From NCBI GenBank assembly GCA_013339895.1, contig JABACO010000022.1, positions 5,022,610 through 5,086,609 on the forward strand: DNA of 64,000 nt, read 5' to 3'. The DNA comes from Ephydatia muelleri. Taxonomy: Eukaryota; Porifera; Demospongiae; Spongillida; Spongillidae. This document shows positions 35,801-63,147 of the stretch, piece by piece. A model generated the notes under the pieces. That model worked only from the letters and a program-made list of their open reading frames with translations, had not been told where the DNA came from and did no database searches. The position numbers were made by a program, and so were the translations under genes. Position 1 is the stretch's first letter. Every line of letters starts with the position of its first letter.

Positions 35801-37891
35801 ATCCCTCTGAATTCAAAGTGGAGAATTAGCGTACTGCAATTGTCTAAGAGAAATACGTAAGCGCAACCTCAAGTCGCTTTTGTAGATACCTCAGGCTCAA
35901 GCTCAGCCTTTCCCAGCCAGGTATCGAACCTGGGTATCTATTAAAGTGACTTGAGGATTGCACTTATGTATTTCAATTAGACAACTTCAGTACGCTAATT
36001 CTCCACTTTGAATTCAGAGGGATGTGTGTTCTGAAACCGTTGCTGCTGGTACAACTCGAAGATAGGCTACATACAGCGCCGATGATTCTTACATTATGGG
36101 TCAACTTATTTGATAAGTCATAAGGTGCATTTTCTCATGCACTATCCCATATACAATGTATACAGCATACTGTATATGAAAGAAAGATACTCTACCACTA
36201 TACAACACATACCAGTTTAATTCCTTTTCTTGCTTTTCAAGTCTTGCTGTCACTTCGATTTGTTTGCACTCTATATCTTTCTTCGCATGCTTTATATCCT
36301 CATACCCTCTACAGAAAAAGAACACAAATTGATGTCACTATCATAATAGTACTAATTAATTAATACCAACTTTTTAATCTCTTCCATGGCACGGAAGATG
36401 CTCCCACATTCATCCTGCAGAACTTTGTACTGCCTAAACAATGAAGCAACAAAATGTATACATGAATTATACTCTATTTGAGGTGAGATGCTAGTTTATT
36501 AGAAGTACAAGATTCGAAAATGGGTGTCTGAGAAATAATGATTGATGAGCTTTGCTGGACAATCAATGGAAGCTTTGTATGCTATACCCAAATATCAAAT
36601 TGCGATTAGTGCACACAAGTTTAGTATGCAGTATTACATAAAACATACTTGACAAAGGAAATCTGAACATAAGCTATGTGATTCAATATAGTGCAGCTGT
36701 ACCAAGTCAGCAGTTATCGTATTTTTAAATATTCATGTGGCTAATTTTCAAGTAAAGCAATAAGGCAAAAATAAAACACACCAAATCTTGCAACTAATTT
36801 GTAATTGTACGATTAACGTCAATGTGATCATCGACACAAACAATTGCGTAATGGTCAGATACCTTTGTCACACCCTCCATTACATGGGTAATATAGATTT
36901 CAAAACATAGCTACAACATAAAGACGTGTGTGTGTAAACCTCCATTAATGGACCAGCTAGCAATGCACATTGGTCTGCCATACCAGAAAATGGACAGGAC
37001 AACCTTGCCCTATTCTTGCTCCTATCAGATACCATGCACAATTGTTTTGCCCGCTGGTGCAAAGTTTCCATTTTTCAATACTCCAAATTTCCTCCACTTT
37101 ACGCTTTACCTAAACAGTAACAGCTAGTACACTATACACAAGAATAAGTAAGGGTATACAGCATGACTTGCCAACAACTTCGTGGCTATAAAAACGTCTT
37201 TACTCAAAGTACCGGAGTAAGAAAATACAGCCGTTCTACGCGTTCAACGCGCACTACATGAAGAAGTAACCCAACACCTCACTTAATTTAATGTCTTGCG
37301 AAGAACTGAGAATTCACACCAGCAACAGCTTTCCAATTGAGTTGCCCCTTCGTCCATTCGCCCATGTCAGAGATACTATATATCTGTATGTGATTTCTGC
37401 CCATGTACAGCCATGCGCTCACGTGATCCCTTCACTACGAGGTTATGTATCTATGGTTCTGCGTTCAATCTAAACGCTTTGTGCCGGTGTAAGACCGAGC
37501 CGGCTTTAATACAAAATTGGGCCCGAAACTCCAAAGGCAAAACTAAACCACTAGCTTCCAAATCACTGACTTACTGGTGTAGATTTTCAAGCGCCGCCTG
37601 AAGTGCCGTCAGTTTTCGGTACAGTTCATTTCTTTCCATCAACAGTTGCTCTTTCTCTCCGCGTAACAGAAAATTTTCCTGCGTTAGTCGGACGATGATC
37701 TGATCCTTTTGAGCAATTAAGGTATCACGTTGTACAATTATCTGTGCACAAAGCTGCATAGCTTCTTCTTTGTCTTTGGGCTGTGGTGTTATAGTCATCC
37801 TCACTATAGGCTTACCATCCAAACTTTCGATAGCCCAGGCGATAGTATACAGACCGACGACTGTAACGTTGACATGTGACGGAACAGCCAT
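32879..37891 (-). CDS. Uncharacterised coiled-coil protein, copy B (4 exons)
   Basis: The exons are 37891-37575, 36433-36371, 36308-36213 and 33308-32879, all introns phase 2, 301 aa. Exon 2 (63 nt) and exon 3 (96 nt) have exactly the same length as in copy A. The donor after exon 2 is GTTGGT. The N-terminus differs in sequence from copy A but shares the pattern (YTIAWAIESLDGKPIVRMTI, then TPQPKDKEEAM). The middle is strong coiled coil (ENFLLRGEKEQLLMERNELY; KKDIECKQIEVTARLEKQEK). The C-terminal domain aligns well: LAIAGVCSWIEEARILVLHK, ELFDLKPDEWRKVSFDFYHK, VHERPPAEEV, ending EQVCA. The family is unknown to me. Conserved splice structure with divergent N-termini argues that both copies are functional. 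Intron 3 (about 2.9 kb) carries a fold-back element at 35758-36066 and other repeats. Confidence 0.8.
34775..35010 (-). repeat. Dispersed repeat segment
   Basis: A stretch with agaatcactgtgtagaggac, catttcagacttctaga and ttgaaatcttgaaa recurs in diverged form at 39296-39370 and partly near 58060-58240 (including gcgctaggtccctt). It makes a 76-codon minus-strand ORF that I take as chance. Probably part of a non-coding mobile element family. Confidence 0.45.
35758..36066. mobile_element. 309-bp fold-back element with tRNA-like B box in the loop
   Basis: The arms of about 122 bases (cctatctttgagttgtacc... against ...ggtacaactcgaagatagg) are highly complementary. The unpaired centre (about 35881-35942) reads on the minus strand GGTTCGATACC, a close match to the RNA polymerase III B box. 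An A-box-like TAGCGTACTGAAG lies upstream on the same strand. This could be a SINE-derived fold-back. It lies in intron 3 of coiled-coil gene B. Confidence 0.7.
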
Positions 37892-39029
37892 CTTTCGTCG
37901 GGCTGGATACTATGGCCGAGATACGAATTGTCTGTGATAGCTGATTCGGTCCTAGTATCACATTGAAGCAAGTCGCTGTGTTTGTACTCCACCCTTCCTG
38001 AACTCACGTGCTCGTATGCCGGTCACGTGAGAAGATCCATAGTTTGTCATCTAATTATATATTCATGTTAAGTAATCGTACCGTGTAACTGCTGATGTAA
38101 ATGGATGTAGCGTATGAAAGAAGTATTAACGCTTCGCCACCGCTTATAGCTTGCGCACACCAATGAGACAGTTGTAGAAATCTTCATTCAAAAGCGACGA
38201 CCACGAAGGCTCTTCGCCTCACTGTATGACAAAAAATGCATAAACTAGTATTAGTAGTACATGTACTTTCATGCTTTTGTATTAAGTGATAAGTGCTAAT
38301 TTTTCATTATGAATGTGTGTCAGTTTTGCTATATTCCTCAAAGCTTCCGCGCTTCGCGCGGGAGGGGGCACACCCCGCTCCCGCACCCACCCCCTTCCTG
38401 TGCCCCCCCTTCCTAAATTCCTGGATCCGCCCCTGGTTATGTGGTTAAGTCTTCTGGTACAGCCGATTCGGACAGCTGGACTACAATATAGGTGTTCACT
38501 GCTTGCAGTAAACTTGATTGCGTGCGTTGATGCTGAGACGAAGGAACTGTTTTAGGAGATCAACAGGACAACAGCTCGTGAAATTGAAACTGTTCATTCA
38601 GACTGATGATAAGGATCAAAATTATAACTAGGATTGGAGTTTTGATACACTACAGTAACACTGTACTCATAAGTATCGCATTTCGCTCTATACCGACTAT
38701 GAATGTCATTAAAAACGAAGAATCGGTTAATTTATCGAACGAGACCAGGTTGCCTAAGCGAAGCTCCCCCAGTGGTGTGTGCCAGATGCGCACAAGGCGC
38801 GACTGGAGGAGCTTCACTTTGGCAACCTGGTTACAAGTGCGTTGATAGAAATAGACCTTAACTATTTCAGCCCATAGCTACAAATGCATGTGTGCGCTGT
38901 TAAATTTCAGTCCTGGTGCATGGTAACAAAATCTGTGCACCTAGGTGTACAAACTTAAATTCCCGGGATGACGCCCAGGACGTCCAAATAATCCCAATAA
39001 TCTAATAGCCCCTATATTGAGGCACATTT

Positions 39030-39160
39030 GTAGGATATTATGTTTGTGTGCTAAATTACATTTTCCCTTATTATGTTTCCTTGCTTTTTACACCACTACA
39101 TGTATTGCCTTCAAATCCTACAACATTCTCATGCAGAATGTTTCTAGGTACTTGTAGTGT
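39030..39160 (+). repeat. Diverged half-copy of the 25421-25702 fold-back arm
   Basis: Shares gtgctaaattacattttccct, gtttccttgctttttacacca and gccttcaaatccta with the right arm at 25573-25702, with deletions. Shows that the fold-back family is dispersed. Confidence 0.7.
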
Positions 39161-39779
39161 ATTGGATTTGATACATCACTGTATGGGAACGCTGCAGCCC
39201 TATCCCATATATTATAAAAACTTAACGCTTGCATTGAAATTAATTGCTAATTAAAAATTCAGTGCCTTACAACTCCGTGACAGTTAGCCCGATTCTCAAT
39301 GCGTAAGAATTGCTGTGTAGATGAACGACATTTCAGACTTCTAGAATTTTTTGAAATCTTGAAAAATTAAACGACGGAGATTGAATATGGAGCTGGACAT
39401 GTCCAATTAATATATTTGTTATGTGGTGCCCCACCTTGCAGCTGGCACCCACCAGTGCACTGGTGTGGCATTTATTCATCCCTCCTTGCATATACAATCT
39501 ACAATGTAGTAGATTTGCAATTGGTACATCACTATGTACACATATAATGTATTGGATATGGTTGTGATGGCTAGAGCTGAGCTCCTACGAATAGGTTGCT
39601 GTGGTGCATTGCATTCCAAGATTTGGCTGGGGCACATGGGTTCTGTATGTATATATAGTTTTGGCGTACGTGGAGATGTTAGAGATTATTTATCAGCGAT
39701 TCTGTTAGAGATTATGTTTGAGGGAGGATCCCACACAATACAGGCATTTTGGGTTACTCATACAGTGACTGGAGCTGAA

Positions 39780-42180
39780 CACTACACCCACCTCCATCAC
39801 ATTTGCATTGGTGGCAGTGGTGGGATTCATGCAGAGTGGTGAGGGTCAGCGTAAACCTAGTGTAATTGCCTACAAACCACTGGTTGTTGAAGCAACTAAT
39901 GGAAAAACAGCTGAGGAGAAAGGAAGAATTAACGAGTACAATTGCAAGAAAATTGGACACATCACAAAACAATGCTCACATAGGGAAGCGACCGCAGAAA
40001 GAGAGACATAATATGTATTGTCAAGGAATGGTGGAAGAACAGGTGTTAATTAGTAGCTGCCCAAGGACCATTGTCCAGCGATATCAAGAGAAGTTCCAAG
40101 AGGGTAAAGCAATCACGATTAGATGTACTCATGGGGATACTACGTTGTGCCCCTCGGCAGATATTGAGATGGAAGTGGAGGATGTGCCAATCTGAGTAGT
40201 AGACAGGTTTCCAACCTCAGTGTTGTTGGGAACAGATATACCCCAACTGATGCAGCTGATTGCCACTAAAGGAGTTTGCCAGAGCTGGATATATGCCGGA
40301 AGGAAGATGTGAAAGTAGTCATGACTCAATCAATGGCTTAGGCAGCAGCTAGAGGACAGGAAGGAGACATCTGGAGCTACACCATCATCTCTGAATTAAA
40401 CATTGTCTGAGAAGGAACATGCCAGGTTATCCAGAGGAGGACCATGAACAGACTCATGCACAGAAAGAGTGCAGCCATTGGTGACACTGGACATTTCGGC
40501 AGAGGAGCTCTGCAACCTCCAAAACAAAGATGAGACTTTGTCAGAAGTCAGAAGAGCAGTGGATGGATGAGTTTTTTTGACAAGACGGTTTATCTTTACA
40601 GAAAATAGGATGGAAAAAGGAGATGGGTGTTGAGCAGCTGGTGTTACCAACTCAGTGTTGCTCGATGGTGCTGGAGTTGGGCCATGAGATCCTCATAGCA
40701 GGACAGCTGGGAAAGGAGAAGACAAGAAGGCGAATCATACAGAGGTTCTACTGGTCAGCAAGGATGTGGAGGAGTACTGCAGGAGATGTGGTTGATACTG
40801 TGGTCGGTGCCAGAAGATTGTGTACAGACAAATGAAGCAGTATCTTTGGCAATTTTTTCTGGGCCATTCTCACGTATTCACGTCCATGGATTAATTTTGG
40901 GCAATAGGTACGTTGCGACTGCAACAAGTACCCACAGGCGATTTCACTCCAGAGAATTGGTGTGGAAATCATTGCAGGGGAGCTGATCAAGGTGTTTGAG
41001 TGAGATGGAATACCCCATGAGATCTTGACAGACCAAAGCAGCAATTTCACCTCCAAACTTCTGGCAGAGTAACACCGATTCCTACATATCCATACCATCT
41101 ATATTAGCCCCTACCATCCACAGACAAGTGGTAAGGTGTAGAGGTTCAACCAGACCCGCTGCACAGTTTGTTTCTGGTGAGGGTAAAAACTGGACAAGTT
41201 TCTGCCTTACTTGCTGTTTGCATATAGGAAGGTACCCCAAGTATCAATGGCCCTTTTGAAGCTGTTGCATGGCCAACATGTGCATGGACCTGGAAGTGTT
41301 GAAGGAGACGTGGAAGGCAAGCAGGACGTTGTCTACCAAGTAGAGTCTGAAGGAGATGATAGAGATAGTTGCAGAGAATGTGGTTAGGGGGCAAGGCAGA
41401 CATAAGTGCCGGTATGACCAAGATGCATGACTGAGGGAGTTCAAAGAAGATGACCTTGTATACAGTGTCAAACAAGTTGTTAGCTCAATGGCAGCTAGAA
41501 CCCGACCACACTGAGAATAGAACTCAAGTAGTGATTTACCTCATTGACATGCATGACGGGAAAAAAAAAAAAAAAAGCGAAGAGGGGTCTTCCATGTCAA
41601 CATGCTGAAGGTGTTTCTGTTCTGAAGCCAGCTCTTCCTCTGATCCTTGTCCCGGTGTTCTCCTATCTTGACTTTCCTGATATCCTCATCATTCCTGAAA
41701 GGGAATCTCCTCCGACTCTTCATCCCACCCACTTCTGTCATGTAACAGCATGTCTCCTATAGAAGTGGGTGTGATGCAGAGTCGGGGGAGATTCCCTTTC
41801 AGGAATGATGAGAGAAGTCAAGATAGAAGAACACCTCTTGGACAAGGATCAGAGGAAGAGCTGGCTTCAGGGGACATGGAGAGTGTTTAGCAATCACCAG
41901 GGGAGACAAGGCTGATGAAGCATCACATTACCACAAACCAGTGAGGCTACCTGCATATCCCATCCCCCCTAAGTTTACAAGCAGTTGATGGAAAGACTGA
42001 ATGAGATGCTGATGGGTGGGATCATTGAGCCATCATCCATTGAGTAGAGTTTCCCTTGTCCTTGTGAAGAGGGGAGGGGTGTGTATGGACTACATTGGCA
42101 TATCTTCATCATTTGGTGGTGTTCAGCAGAACATGGGAGGAACATATGAAGCAATTCCATGAAACAAGTTATAAAAAATT
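39780..42180 (+). mobile_element. Degenerate Ty3/gypsy element with order Gag-PR-IN-RT
   Basis: The plus strand carries, in shifting frames, a CCHC-like knuckle (YNCKKIGHITKQCSHRE, about 39937-39985), a protease-like stretch (SVLLGTDIPQLMQLIATK, about 40217-40270), the integrase zinc-finger region (EQLVLPTQCCSMVLELGHE and LGKEKTRRRIIQRFYW, 40630-40765), integrase core pieces (GNRYVATATSTHR; IPHEILTDQSSNFTS, about 40900-41060; YHPQTSGK, about 41110), the integrase tail (VIYLIDMHDGKKKKK, about 41533-41580) and then the beginning of reverse transcriptase (LMERLNEMLMGGIIEPSSIE, about 41985-42045). Many stops and frameshifts make it inactive. No LTRs were identified. An inverted segment at 41620-41872 disrupts it. 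Confidence 0.75.
41620..41872. repeat. Imperfect inverted repeat inside the gypsy relic
   Basis: Left arm about 41620-41722 (tgaagccagctcttcctctg..., ...attcctgaaagggaatctcc) is matched by its complement at about 41767-41872. Probably an inverted duplication of a piece of the element between integrase and reverse transcriptase. Confidence 0.75.
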
Positions 42181-43500
42181 TCTTTGTAGAGAAATGAAGC
42201 TGATTGGTTGGTGGTGCTAATTTCTGAATCCTACATTTTGCAAATAGCCACTAAGGATGAGAATTTATTTGCAAATTAAAAGTAGACCTACTTGTTTCAT
42301 CCCAGAATTATTCACTGCAAGAACAACATGTATATCCTTGGTGTTTGCTCTGTCAAGGGATGACATAGCCAACAAGAAGGACGGAATGTTTTGTGAACTT
42401 GTCTTAACAATAGTGGTCACCCCTACCTGTCTAAGCCACTTTATAAATGCTTCTGTACCACATCATGGCTATATGAGGTGAGTGGAGGTGTATCCTATAC
42501 TGCAAACAATGGAAACTCTGAGGGCAGTCTGTATGGAATGAGAGATCATATGATGAAGCACTGATTTTATAGACTCGACAGTCATCGACCAACTATAAAA
42601 AATTATAATAATTATTACATACCAACACTTTACTGAACCTGGAAAAGAGGAGAGGAGATCTAGGTCTGAGGAGCTGAGTGAGTCTTCTGGTGCCATGTTA
42701 GTCCCTGATGGATGGTGTTTAAATTCTCTGCACATCTCTTTCCCCTTAACTATTTGATAGTTTACGCTTTCACAGATAACAAAGTGAATATTGCTAGGCA
42801 ATAATCAATATTAATGTTTTTGCTGAAAGACATTCCTAGAGCCATTGTGAACATTAAACACTTTAAAAAAGGAATGCTGAACAAATCAATATGGCAAAAG
42901 CAAATGATATACTTGTACAGTTTGAATGCTGTAGTTTGTGCCATTTCTTGCACAAGCCATTCTTATGTTATGTGTATGTCTGCCAATTCATCACAAGAGA
43001 GGTTTTTATGGTTCATTTTCCAATATCCAAAGATTGAGGTTAAGGATACCAAATAAAAACCACATTCCATCACATAAATTACTGCAAATACTCTTTTTAG
43101 AACATAAAACTAGATGGCTAAGATGTTATTTCCATATGTCTCATGCGCTTATATTAGGTTCATACTCCACGAATTATAGTACCTACGTTGATGAATTGTG
43201 GTATAGGAACGTTTTAGGATGGGAACGAGTGTGGTGTTGCTAGGTTTCTAGGTGTCCTCCTTTTGATGTTAAAAAAAAAAAAAAAAAAGAACTCGAGAGG
43301 ACTCCTTAATCTTTCATTTGCTAAATTGGACATTTTAAGGTTGTGAGCATGCACCGAGACACACTCTATGGGTTTACGAATGGCAGCATCCGATTCAGTG
43401 ATTAGATTATTATGAATTCATCCCGTAATGCATCGCACGCACGCGTTATATGTACCGTATGTCCTATAACGCGTAATGCTTACAGTATTACCATACTGAT
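42180..43500. other. Intergenic region upstream of the CLC gene
   Basis: No recognised gene. A minus-strand stretch at 42620-42745 (HHPSGTNMAPEDSLSSSDLD) is framed by possible splice signals and might be a stray exon. A poly-A run lies at 43270-43288. A short hairpin (acgcgttata...tataacgcg, 43442-43472) lies about 40 bases before the CLC start codon. Confidence 0.4.
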
Positions 43501-43508
43501 CACTGGCG

Positions 43509-59635
<16,127 letters not shown>

Positions 59636-61260
59636 GTAAGTCTGAGAATGTACATGTACATGTAGTGTCTCCAATTTTTTATTCGACAAATTCTAGTATT
59701 GTGCTGAGGAGATTATATTGATAATGGATATATGCATTGCAATTACTGATGCTGGCCTATTTAAATGATATCAGACATGTCACCTTCAAATTGTGGTCAC
59801 ATATACATGTATGATGTTGCCCCTGGCAAGCTGTCGAATATGTATGATTAATAACCAGCAATCCATGTAGCAGTCCTGAAGTACTGGTAATGTGAGGAGT
59901 GGTCGGCAGTAGGGGGTGTTCAGCAACCACACTTTCAACACAATACAGAGCCTCAAAGAAGACATTTCAATATTTCAAAACAGGATAAAACCATTCTTCT
60001 GGGTTGTATTAGGACAGTTTAAAATTACTCAAACATGGATGTCGAACACTACCTACGATATCACGCATGCCGATATATGAAATGTGTGTGTACATGTACA
60101 CACCTATATTGTGAAGAGCAGTCTCATTGTGGCGATTGTTAAACCCCTCCCACCAATCCCCTATCCCAGGTCTTCTACCCATGTCTACTATGATGCCCAC
60201 ATTTGCTGAATATATTTACTAGCCATGTTTGGGTGGAATACACATCTGCATGTATTCTACCTAAACATTGTGTGATAATTATGGCTGTCCTTGGTACAGT
60301 ACATGCATTGAGATGAGAATAAACGTTATTATGAAGTATTAATTTCAATGCAAGACTTATACTGTCTTGAATTTTTGAATCAATATTTCAATAAATTGAG
60401 ACCAGGTTGGTTATAAAATCGCTCAATTATTGCAATTAAACCTTCTAATAGTATACATTTTGGCAAGAAGGGTCCAGGATCTGGGGGAGGGAGTTCAAGA
60501 TCGGATAATGCTTACGACTGCATGCTGCTTGCTGGAAACCCACCAGTCCCTAACCATTGCTGTGCACCAAGTGCTGCAAATTCCATTTATTCAACACATT
60601 ATAACACAATGTTGAGGATTGTATGGTGTTGTGTGTTTAATGATGTATCAGTTGTTAGGAAGGTACTTAAAAGAGTAACTTTGGAATTTTGCTTTGATCC
60701 AAATGAAGCATTTTGGCTGTAGAACATATGCATTACCCCTACCACTTACAAATTGTGGAAAGATTACAATGACCTTGTAATCCTTCCATATGCTCTCTAC
60801 CTTCCTCACAATGATCTCAAAAGAGTGGCTGTTGTATAGTTGTAGTATCTAGATAAATACTTAATTGATGACTTTTTTAGCAGCATCTTTTGTGTTCATG
60901 TTATACCTTCTACTCATCTTGGCAATCACACATTTTGTAGTGAGAAGCTATAATTGTAGGGGGATGGAATTTAGCACAAGGAGGGAGAATCTCATCACTT
61001 CAAGTACGATCTCTCCTGTAGCCTCCTTCTGTTCACCTGCCTCTCAATTGCTTTCTCAACTTCATTCACACTAGTGTCGCACATTGTGCAATTAGTTCTT
61101 TTGACCTCTCAATTGTTTAATGCCGGGTACAAACAGGCTATTACAATTTGCCATCAGCAGTATCGATTGATACTGGCACATTTACAATGCCTCCTTTAGT
61201 ATTGATCAAGAACTAGCATAGCATTCTGCTGATAGCACTACTATAACTTATACGATACCG
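59636..61260. other. Region after the last visible CLC exon
   Basis: Expected to hold the final CLC exon (CBS2 end), but no acceptor followed by an RLLGI-like frame was found on the plus strand. It contains AT-rich DNA, several tacatgta words and no other recognised gene. Confidence 0.45.
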
Positions 61261-61290
61261 GTGTAGTAGGATAGCCTGTCCCCCCCTAAA

Positions 61291-61375
61291 AATTGTCCGC
61301 CCGGACAACGTATCCTAGGACGCAGAGTCCCCTGGACTCCGCGTCCTAGGATACGTTGTCCCCCGGCGGACAATT
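61291..61375. repeat. 85-bp hairpin beside the Ginger-like element
   Basis: aattgtccgcc and ggcggacaatt enclose ggacaacgtatcctaggac...gtcctaggatacgttgtcc, with one mismatch in the inner 28-base arms. Further overlapping words with the tcctagga core continue to about 61410. CCGG, the known target of Ginger1 elements, occurs twice here, but terminal TGT/ACA ends could not be fixed. Confidence 0.8.
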
Positions 61376-61694
61376 AGTCCTAGGAATACTAGTCCGCCTT
61401 AGGACTAGTACTTAGTCACCCCACTGGTGTTTGAGAACTTATTGCGCACAAGCCTCCTGTATGTGACTAACGTGCTGGGAAAGATGAAAAGGAGAGACGT
61501 GGCATATATATAGTGAGGCGTCTCGACCGAAGGAGCTCGACGGCAGCTTGGGCCTAAACTATTTTGGCCGAGTCTCCAAATTGTTTTCCTTTTGTTTAGC
61601 CATTTTTGGTGGTATTACACTTCAGTCCAATGTTATATATAACAACAAATACAACAGAGCATGCAAATATCATACAGACCATATACGTCATACA

Positions 61695-61865
61695 TGTAAG
61701 TCACTTCGATTCTTGCATCTACCACAATGCCATATGCATTCTTTGGATCTCCATGCCTTCCTAGGGACCAATCCTGCACACTGCCTGTGAAACCACTCCT
61801 TGCATTTTGTACATTGAATCATTCTTCCCTCTTCTGGCATTCGACAGCTACAAAACACTGAAATT
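61695..61865 (-). pseudogene. PHD finger at the transposon C-terminus
   Basis: A C4HC3 pattern: FCSCRMPEEGRM, QCTKCKEWFHRQCAG, then CIWHCGRC. PHD fingers read histone H3 tails, so in the live element it may have directed insertion or expression. A short basic tail follows and then the stop at 61688. Confidence 0.82.
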
Positions 61866-61959
61866 GTCTCCTTTGAAATGACTAAATTTATCGACTGTTT
61901 AGAGATACACGAGAAGGGAGTAATATGGCCTCTTTCCAGACAAGTCACTAGGTGACGTC

Positions 61960-62505
61960 TGTTCACAGTACTGTATAGAGCAGAGATCCTGACCACAGCA
62001 TAGGCTTGTAGCATAAGCTATAGCATAAAGGCCACAGTCATGCAGAGGTATTTGCCTGTTTATCAGCATCAATAAACCTGACATCTATGCTACTGTTCAT
62101 TGTGCACAGCAAAGCACAGATTTGCTCCTTGGTTGAAGTGGACAGTGATGTGTAGAGACTGTCATAGACATTGATAATTGCAGTAGATTCTTGCAGCCCA
62201 ACTGTAGAGAGTGTCAACCAATGGTTTTCCCCATTGTGCACTATTTGAACGAATTCTCTCTGCACGACTTCATACTGTAAGTGGTACCCCAGTGTGGTTT
62301 TCTGTAATCCTGCCATACCATACTGATCCTTAAGTAGACTCTGCGCTGCATTGATCACATTATCATCAAGCCATCCTCTATCAGACAAAATTGTCCTTTG
62401 CAACTCATAGTCCAGCAATAGCAAGCCAAATTTCTGGTTTACTGTTGATATAGCCTTCATGTTCTGATGACTTTTCTTCTTCAGTTGCACTAACCATGTC
62501 AACAC
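61960..62505 (-). pseudogene. Ulp1-like (C48) cysteine protease domain of the transposon
   Basis: DRGWLDDNVINAAQSLLKDQ is the typical Ulp1 opening. The catalytic His lies in NGENHWLTLS, the Asp in NVYDSL, and the Cys in HDCGLYAIAYATSLCCG. One frameshift near 62038 separates the Asp and Cys parts. In Ginger1 elements this domain is thought to process or de-SUMOylate, but its role is unproven. Confidence 0.8.
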
Positions 62506-62990
62506 ACCTTATCCTGCAAGAGGCAGCTTGATTGTCGCTGGGATTATGATAGCTTAATTTGTTCAGTGGTGGATTGTCTGAAAAGAAACAAACCCAGTTC
62601 AACCAGTTCTTTATTGGCATGTGCATGTTAAACAGCCCGCTTACTTGTTGAAAGACAACAGCTGACACCTTTCTCACCCCACAGCTTTCTTGTTTCATAG
62701 ACCCACTGGCAAAGTGAATCTATATCAGATGTAGACATCAGTAAATATTCCTTACCCATAAGGGTTACATGTTTCATGGACGAGATGTTACATGACTGTA
62801 GCCAATATGTCAGAAGCTCAATTTCTTTAACAACCCACACGCCCTGGTACACCAGTGCTTTTGTGAAGTCCACAAAGCCATCATACAATGCATCATTGCA
62901 TATACACCACCACCACAAACTTCTCTTAAGGAACCTCCCCAGTCTGTGCTCGGCACTCCATCCATAGATCAACCATTAAATTTCAGCGTA
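62405..62990 (-). pseudogene. Ginger1 inter-domain region
   Basis: Open pieces between integrase and protease (for example CQWVYETRKLWGEKGVSCC and KEIELLTYWLQSCN) with no named domain. They are collinear with the flanking transposon parts and interrupted by stops, so taken as part of the same polyprotein. Confidence 0.45.
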
Positions 62991-63147
62991 AGGCAAGCTC
63001 ATCACCATTGAGGTTCAAAGCTATAGGCTTCATGGAGAATGTACCATGTACTTACAAAGGCCTCATCTTCATTTGGTGAATAACCATATTCAGCAGCACC
63101 AGTTCTCTATAAATGTAGGATGTGCGGAGAGTGAAGTTGTTCAAAGA

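Noticed and set aside
61291..61375. Rho-independent-type terminator
   Set aside because: Strong hairpin, but the sequence is eukaryotic and no gene ends there with a T run; more likely a transposon end or MITE.
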